Source: Chromera velia
Taxonomy: Eukaryota; Sar; Chromeraceae
Reading direction: 5' to 3'
DNA length: 24,478 nucleotides
NCBI GenBank assembly: GCA_018398765.1
Contig: JAHBMJ010001415.1
Span: 6,344-30,821 of the forward strand
In this document: piece by piece, positions 18,952 to 24,478 of the stretch
Layout of the letters: each line of letters opens with the position of its first letter
How positions within the stretch are numbered: the stretch's first letter is position 1
The notes under the pieces: generated by a model
Databases searched by the model: none
Seen by the model: the letters and a program-made list of their open reading frames with translations, nothing else
Told to the model about the DNA's origin: nothing
Made by a program: the position numbers and the translations under genes

Positions 18952-21220
18952 CGGTGTGAGCGCTTCATCCGCCTTCCTTGTTTGTAAACAAGCACTGCGT
19001 ATGGGGGACTTGTGCAGGTACAAGAGTGGAAGGAGAAGTTTGCGTTCTCGTGGGTTCCTGCAGAGGGGGGGAAGCTGAAGACTCAGCAGGTTATAGAGGC
19101 GCTCTACAGGGCAAGCACGAACCCGAGAATAGTTGATCAGGACAAGAAATTCTTTGTCACAACGGGAGTGGGTAACCACCAGGTCGGTCTCCTATGTGAC
19201 CGTACTTTCTATAGAGCAACAGGACTGCAAATAGAGAATACAGGGAAATGGTTTTCTGGAGGGGATGGGCTTCCCTCCTGGTAACGTGTTGGTTAAAGTT
19301 TCATTCTTGTTTCACATCTCTCTCTGTGAGCTTTCCCCAACGCTGGTCGTTTTTGCAGAGCGACGGTGCCTACTTGGTTCATTGATTTCATTGCCGAACT
19401 CGTTTCGGTCCGACTGCAGCAGCACTTCTCTTGTCACCTTTGCGTCACTTTTTTGTTCTTTGCTTCGTGAATGATTGAATTGAATCGAATTGAATTGCAG
19501 ATGATGGCGTGTCAATTCTTTCGATGGAGAGAACCCAGGCAGATGCTGACGAGCGGGGGGCTGGGGACGATGGGGGTCGGGCTGCCCTTCGCGATCGGCT
19601 GTCAGGTAGCTCGGTTTGGCTCTCTCTCTCTCTCTCTCTCAAGTGCTGCATGTTTGCATGTCTGCCGGTTGAGATACCTGTCTGTTAGGTTGGAAAGTAG
19701 ACTCATGTGCGCTCAGAAAGCTCAGAGCAGCTCGCTGACTCACGTAGTCGACAAGGAAGCCGACAGGTTTTTCTCAGCATCTCTCACTGCAGTCTGGTTT
19801 TTGTTCAATTGAATTTGTCGCTGGTGATGCACGTGAAAGTCTATATGGGTCACGTTCTCTTCCGAATTCTTGCTCTCTCAGGTAGCGCACCCTGACGCTA
19901 ACGTCCTCCTGATTGACGGCGACGGCTCTTTCAACATGACCTCCGTGGATCTGGCGTCCGTTGTCGCGCACAACCTGCCTGTGAAGATCGCCATCATGAA
20001 CGATCGAAAGTGAGTCAGCCGTTTCCATCGTCCGTAAGTGCATAAAACAAAAGTCCGTAAGTGCATAAAACAAAACAAGCAGGGTCTCTCTCACGCCGTG
20101 CAGACAGGCAGAAGGGAGAAAGGAAGGAAAGAAATGAGGGAACGTGAATGAATGAATGAATGAATGAATGAATGAAATCACACCACGATCCGGTCCCGCA
20201 TACGGACCAATGGACGGCTCTTGGAGGTCTCCCCGTTGTTCCGATTCTTTCCGTTCGACTGTTTTTATCTTCCTGTCTTTTCTGTTTGGACACCCGCTGT
20301 CGCCGACAGGTAGAACGAAAATGGTAGTTGCATGAGAAGAATGTTCTGTGACCCGGAATATTCTCCTTGGCCCATGTCTGTTTTCGTTTTTTTGTCTGGC
20401 CCTGGTGGGTCTGCAGGCAGCAGATGGTTGCTGTGTGGCAGAAGCTGTTCTTCAAGGAACGCTTTGTCGGCACAGACAACGTGAACCCAGACTACGTCAA
20501 GGTGCGTGAGCAACCATTCTTCTCTGACTACATGTGTGTGCTCCTTCGCTTCCTTCCTCCCCCGACTTGGACTCGAAAAGTTTGAGTCCTTCAGTCAGTT
20601 TGTGGCCTCTATCTTGTTTGTCTTCGCCACAGGAGTGAAAATCCTGAAGTCCTCTTCCGAGTTCTCTCTCTACCTTCATCATGCATAGGTCTCCCTCCCT
20701 CTTTCTCTCCATCTATGCGTCTCTTTCCCCCCCTCTCTCTCCTGTCTCCCCATCTGCAGCTTGCGGAGTCCTGGGGCATCAAGGCGGTGAGGGCAGAGCA
20801 TAAGGACGAGCTGGACGAAAAGGTGAGTGCCTTAATAGACTGGCCATGCAGTGCTATGCCGGGAATTGAAGAGACTTGAGATCGAAGGAAGTGGTTTTGC
20901 TTGCAGGGTTCAGGGCAAAAAGAAGCTCGCAGACCTGCTAAGTTGCTTTTTTATTTCCTCTCTCGTGACGAGTTGTCATAGAAACTGAAAATCACTTTTT
21001 GTGTCCCTTTTTGATGATGCTCGCCCCTTAAGTCTCGTTCAAATCACTGTGTGTGCAGGTTCGCCAATTTTTGTCCTATGATGGCCCGATTGTCGGGGAC
21101 TTCCGTGTGGAACCCGACATCTGCCTGCCCATGGTACAGCCAGGAAAGGCACTCGACGAGATGCTTCTCTCACAGGCACAACTGGCGGCTGCGAAAATGG
21201 ACGGCCTGGCTCCTTCCTGA
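15200..21220 (+). CDS. ALS: Acetolactate synthase (acetohydroxyacid synthase) large subunit, 14 exons
   Basis: ThDP- and FAD-dependent first shared enzyme of valine, leucine and isoleucine synthesis. Exons: 15200-15362, 15697-16241, 16562-16620, 16950-17138, 17410-17485, 17671-17824, 18106-18261, 18517-18575, 19018-19182, 19501-19605, 19882-20009, 20417-20501, 20760-20822, 21059-21220; every phase closes, giving 702 residues. Residues 1-55 are Arg/Ser/Ala-rich without acidic residues, ending RRFSSSG: a mitochondrial-type presequence with no signal peptide. The N-terminal ThDP domain has FGYSGG (127-132), catalytic Glu154 in NEQ, TSGPG and GTDAFQE. The central domain has [10 protein letters not shown] and RFDDR. 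The C-terminal ThDP domain has LTSGGLG, GDGSF (570-574) and N597 of the GDG-N motif, then W607. Intron 2 is GC-AG (CAG then GCAAGT). FGYSGG replaces the usual FGYPGG, and NEQ the usual HEQ. Divergent from the C2 gene. Confidence 0.95.
18889..18949. repeat. Compound (CT)n(GT)n microsatellite in ALS intron 8
   Basis: CT array about 18889-18914 followed by GT to 18949, about 70 bases upstream of the acceptor at 19017. Relative to transcription it has the same CT-then-GT order as the array at the C2 gene's intron 2 acceptor. Confidence 0.9.
20145..20176. repeat. (TGAA)n microsatellite in ALS intron 11
   Basis: About eight TGAA units in the intron between exons 20009 and 20417. Just upstream, at 20033-20075, an imperfect tandem of agtccgtaagtgcataaaacaaa occurs twice. 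Confidence 0.85.
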
Positions 21221-22982
21221 TAGGCAGGCAGGCAGACAAGCGTGGTTCTCCAGGACACGCAAACAGGAGGACAGATGCATGCGTTTTTTATAAATAAATG
21301 AGAAAACCCAGGCAACCTTGACTGGCTGTCTATGAGAAAGGTAGTTCGTGCATTTTTGTTATCGGCAGCGTGAGCTGCCCTCTCCCCTCCGTCGCGTCTT
21401 TTTCGCCTTTTTTGTGAGGGTCTCGAAAGTCTCTTCTCCTCCCTCCTCCTTGCGCTTGTCTTTTTTTGAGATTTTTGTGATGCATGCATGATGCTGCCTG
21501 CGTGTCGCATTTCCTTTCTTTCTCCTTACAGAGAGAGTGCGAAACTTCTCTCTCTCTCGCTCTCAGCTCATTGAGGGTCAGATCAAAGCAACCTGTTTTA
21601 AAGGTGGAATTTACGAGATGGTAAGTGACTTTTTAAGTGCGTGCGTATGCGCCCACGCTTAGTCAAGTGAAGTGAAGAAGGCGGTTGCATGCACTGATGA
21701 AGGGGGTTCAATCTCTGATAACGAGGACCTAAACGAAGACAGCGTTGCATCCCAGGAGCGTCGTCATCAATTAAGCTATATCTAGAGTTAGTTAGATCTT
21801 CGATTGAGAAAGCTGGGAACTCTGGAAGAGAGCCAAAAGAGGAGCACATATATCCCAAATGACGGCGTCGTGATTTCGTTGCATGATTGCCGTGACTGAT
21901 CAGTTGCATAACTTTCCTGTAAACCAGTATACTAGCCAATATGCGGTTTAACATGGGGTCGATGCATTCGATATTAGATCTAACTGTATGTATCGATCAT
22001 TTAAATTGGACTAAGCAATGAACTTTAAGTTTGTAGTCTAGGCTTAAGGTTATATAATCATAACTAGTTGATTTAGCAACCTAGTATTGATTGATTAATT
22101 GGATTCGGATTAAGATTTATGTTCCGGGTTTGTCCCGATTGAGGTCCTCAGGTCCACTGCCGGGGGACGGCTTGCACTGTATAAATTGTACTAGCGCATT
22201 TGTATAAATTGTATTAAAATTGGTCAAGACGTTTTCGTATGGTAAGTCTGGAAGTAACTAAGTAAGTAATCCCGTTTCAGTTCTTAGTAGTAGTAGGTAT
22301 CATATTTATTTTGATATTGTACAAAAGTTCAACCTAGAGTTCCACTTAGTTTTCAACCCTGTCACGCAGTGTAACAAAATATTCTTCAAACATAAGACTC
22401 AGTAGCAACAGTCACAAGATTCTGGGTCATGAAAACTTTTCTTATATGAATGTGCTTCGGTTTTTGCAGCAAATCTTGCTGGTGACTCACGATTTTGGTC
22501 ACTCAACATACCCCCGAGTCCGTCCGAATCTGACTCCAAAAAGCCTCTTCATCCTCCACATTACCTTGCCGTTTCTGTACGGATCTGTCAGCGCCGTTTG
22601 AGCTGACTGGATTTCGGAAACTCAAAGTCAGCGATACAGCATTAAACTGAGAGGCGGTGACTGACAACGAGAGCGGTAGAAAGAAAGAAGAGAATGAAAC
22701 CCATTTTACGTACAAAACGAAGTGACCGTGGACCGCAAGCATAAGCATTCTACGTCTCTGCCCACGTCTATAGTGACAGAATTTTCTTTAGAACAAACAT
22801 TCTCCGGCCTTGAAGTTCTATCGCCCCACCTCTATTCTGGAGCGCCACTTCTCCCACACCCCCCCATCTTATTTTCTCACTAAATGCTAGCACCAATGAC
22901 ATTTTCCATTCGAACAAAGTCTGCAGGTCTCCTGAACCTGAATCCCCCACCCCTCTGCCGCACCATCGCTCTAACAAAGACC
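21221..22982. other. Intergenic region between the ALS and methyltransferase 3' ends
   Basis: The two genes converge here. 21221-21660 has ordinary base composition and probably holds the ALS 3' untranslated sequence, then C/T-rich filler. About 21740-22480 is AT-rich with no coding signal and could be an old mobile-element fragment. Two TGCATGCA octamers lie at 21481-21488 and 21686-21693. Small minus-strand frames at 21598-21954 (118 residues) and 22503-22748 (81 residues) show no recognisable domain. The part next to 22982 may be 3' untranslated sequence of the methyltransferase. Confidence 0.5.
21293..21298 (+). terminator. Possible polyadenylation signal of ALS
   Basis: AATAAA occurs 73 bases after the ALS stop codon, in an AT-rich patch (ttttttataaataaatg). 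The position suits a polyadenylation signal, but use of the canonical hexamer in this lineage is not established here. Confidence 0.35.
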
Positions 22983-23933
22983 TCACCGTTTCTGTGCACA
23001 TGCGACGGTTGTCGTGTAGGGGTACGGAAACGTATTTTGGTCTCCGTCTGGCACCCCCTCCTCGTCGAGCATCTGCATGGCCTCCTTCCTCAACGCTTCC
23101 TGCTTCTCGGCACTCAGACAGGCCACATAGCTGCGAGAGAGCACGCGTTGCCACAAAAGACTTCTGTTCGCTTCCAGGGCAAACGAGGCACTCACCTTTT
23201 CATCCAACGGCAGAAACAGCTCAGAAGCTGTCTCTGTCTGCCACACATTCCTCCACCGCCCCTGACGGAATTGGGGCGCGTCTCCCTCCAGAGGTTCGTG
23301 CAGAGCCCTCAGCCTCTTCACCCACTGAGCCCTATCTGCGTCCTCCAAATTCCAAATCAAGTACAGCCACCCCCCCTTCTTGCACACGCGTGCCAGTTCT
23401 CGAAGTACCGTCTCGTCAGCGAACCAATGGAAGGCCTGACCGACCAAAACCACATCGAACGCTTCGGACTCAAAGGGAAGAGACCGGGCCGAAGCATCAA
23501 GAATAGGAATGTCGGGGAACGAGGCCTCAAAGACCTTCCGCATTTCAACGGAGGGCTCCACGGCGGTGATGTCGAAATCCGCACCCTTTCGGGTTTTGTA
23601 ATCCACCAATGCACGTGTCAGCTTTCCCGTGCCACTGGCAATCTCCAAGATCTTCTGGGGTTTTATTTTATCAAGAAGGGAGTCGACGACGTCTTGGGGG
23701 TAGCCTGGCCTGGCACGATCGTATCTGTCTGCGTCTGCGTCGAACCCCTTGGAGGAGACGGGGTGTACGGAAGAGGAGACAGCAGCGGTGCAGGAGAAAG
23801 GCATCCTGACGTTTTGGATTGCAGAACTCCGGAGCAAAAAAGCAGAAGACCCCCTGAGAAAGTGACAGAACGAAAGGAAAGCAAATATCACGGGAAAAGC
23901 CGGAAAGGGGGAGGCAAAGGGTGATGCGCTCAT
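22983..23933 (-). CDS. Class I SAM-dependent methyltransferase with a probable plastid-targeting leader, intronless
   Basis: 316 residues in one exon. It matches the Methyltransf_11-type small-molecule methyltransferases. An FDADADRYDRARPGYP signature (residues 64-79), typical of the trans-aconitate/embryo-abundant-like group, precedes motif I LEIASGTGK (96-104), which binds SAM. The acidic post-I strand ITAVEPS follows (122-128), then motif II FDVVLVGQAFHWF (159-171), where the AFHWF block is characteristic. VCKKGGWLYLIW (183-194) is motif III. The substrate cannot be told. Residues 1-62 precede the catalytic domain: a hydrophobic stretch FPVIFAFLSFCHFL (13-26) looks like a signal peptide, followed by SSAF (29-32) and a Ser/Arg-rich acid-free stretch. 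This is the SP plus Phe-led transit peptide arrangement of complex red plastids. Convergent with ALS. Confidence 0.85.
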   Translation of the reverse strand: MSASPFASPFPAFPVIFAFLSFCHFLRGSSAFLLRSSAIQNVRMPFSCTAAVSSSVHPVSSKGFDADADRYDRARPGYPQDVVDSLLDKIKPQKILEIASGTGKLTRALVDYKTRKGADFDITAVEPSVEMRKVFEASFPDIPILDASARSLPFESEAFDVVLVGQAFHWFADETVLRELARVCKKGGWLYLIWNLEDADRAQWVKRLRALHEPLEGDAPQFRQGRWRNVWQTETASELFLPLDEKVSASFALEANRSLLWQRVLSRSYVACLSAEKQEALRKEAMQMLDEEGVPDGDQNTFPYPYTTTVACAQKR

Positions 23934-24267
23934 CCGCAGATACGTATATCGCGATCGTGGTAGACGGAGAGAGAGTGAAGCGTCAGATCGAAAGCAGAAG
24001 CAAATACCGGAAACTCAGTACGTTTTGTGAGGCGGCAAAAGATGAAATTGCGACTGCCGATTGAGCGTCTTTCTGAAAGTGTCTTAATTTGAGGACTCAA
24101 ACTGCTTGCGTCTGCATGGAGCGATGTAGGTCGCTAGGTCGACGTCCTGTACTTTGCCTTGGTTTGCCGAAGTACGTTTGCCATGCATGGCATGCAGCAC
24201 TCATATGCACTCTTTTCGATCATGCATGCATCGATCGATCTGCATGCATGCATGGCTTGCATGCATG

Positions 24268-24284
24268 CGCGCGCAAAGCGCGCG
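24268..24284. repeat. GC hairpin CGCGCGC-AAA-GCGCGCG
   Basis: A perfect 7-bp GC-only stem with a 3-base AAA loop, immediately after the TGCATGCA run. It could form a very stable hairpin or Z-DNA-prone alternating purine-pyrimidine tract. Confidence 0.6.
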
Positions 24285-24323
24285 AATCTGGACACGCATC
24301 CCCTGAGCATTAATTTATTCCAG

Positions 24324-24345
24324 ATTTTGCATGCATATGCAAAAT
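24324..24345. repeat. Inverted repeat ATTTTGCAT/ATGCAAAAT
   Basis: Nine-base perfect arms separated by GCAT, with a TGCATGCA octamer (24328-24335) overlapping the centre. Confidence 0.6.
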
Positions 24346-24478
24346 AATTTTGCAGAAGCTTGAAGGCCCCGGCATAATTCATCCATGTACCATGCAACAG
24401 CTAGTCAGACGTACATGCATGCATGTTGCTTGATATCTTGAAGATGCCATGCTGAGAATCCATCTGATTGTTGAATGA

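Larger units (their letters stand above)
24223..24423. promoter_or_regulatory. Cluster of six TGCATGCA octamers
   Basis: Exact copies of the palindromic octamer start at 24223, 24241, 24245, 24258, 24328 and 24416. Only four other copies were noticed in the rest of the window (1017, 14546, 21481, 21686). TGCATGCA is the reported in vitro site of the Plasmodium ApiAP2 protein PF14_0633 and its Cryptosporidium counterpart. The cluster lies 290-490 bases upstream of the methyltransferase start. It may be a promoter element or simply a CATG-rich repeat. Confidence 0.45.
23934..24478. promoter_or_regulatory. Upstream region of the methyltransferase gene
   Basis: No gene is seen up to the window edge. 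The segment nearest the gene (23934-24130) is unremarkable. From about 24180 onward the sequence is dense in CATGCATG words, inverted repeats and CGATCGAT, described in separate entries. Open frames across it translate to Met/His/Ala/Cys repeats caused by the motif itself and are not genes. Confidence 0.5.

Noticed and set aside
21598-21954. 118-residue minus-strand open frame
   Set aside because: No recognisable domain; lies in partly AT-rich intergenic DNA and includes a C/T-rich part read as Arg/Ser/Leu. May be part of a mobile-element remnant.
22503-22748. 81-residue minus-strand open frame downstream of the methyltransferase
   Set aside because: It has a hydrophobic start but no homology I recognise and no clear partner exon; most likely 3' flanking sequence.
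1-24478. CRISPR arrays, bacterial operons or Rho-independent terminators
   Set aside because: All tandem repeats are simple microsatellites without spacers, and the spliced genes show the DNA is eukaryotic.

Overview
This is nuclear DNA of a eukaryotic alga or protist, not a prokaryote. The genes are split by short introns with GT-AG (twice GC-AG) borders that can be traced codon by codon. Intergenic DNA holds many microsatellites, and no operons or Shine-Dalgarno sites are seen. Intron richness, ApiAP2-like TGCATGCA motifs, a plastid-type SP+SSAF leader on one enzyme, a mitochondrial-type leader on acetolactate synthase, and a large ankyrin protein fit a photosynthetic alveolate. A chromerid such as Chromera velia is the best guess; this is inference only.

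Layout. (1) 1104-2784, minus: a five-exon gene for a secreted protein whose mature part reads like the type VI secretion tube protein Hcp. (2) 3579-4805, plus: an intronless ankyrin-repeat protein, divergent from (1). (3) 4806-5617: an AT-rich island without a gene. (4) 5618-14157, minus: a very large gene of about nine exons (about 2,100 residues) for a mostly disordered protein with one C2 domain assembled from four exons; a single N at 9607 breaks its reading frame. (5) 15200-21220, plus: a complete 14-exon acetolactate synthase large subunit (702 residues), divergent from (4). (6) 21221-22982: non-coding, partly AT-rich. (7) 22983-23933, minus: an intronless class I SAM methyltransferase with a probable plastid-targeting leader. 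(8) 23934-24478: upstream region with six TGCATGCA copies and two strong inverted repeats.

The genes do not form one pathway. Two head-to-head pairs share upstream regions: Hcp-like/ankyrin (about 0.8 kb) and C2/ALS (about 1.0 kb). ALS and the methyltransferase are tail-to-tail. The most unusual item is the Hcp-like gene: it carries introns and a signal peptide, so it is a host gene rather than bacterial contamination. It may be a domesticated tube protein acquired by horizontal transfer.
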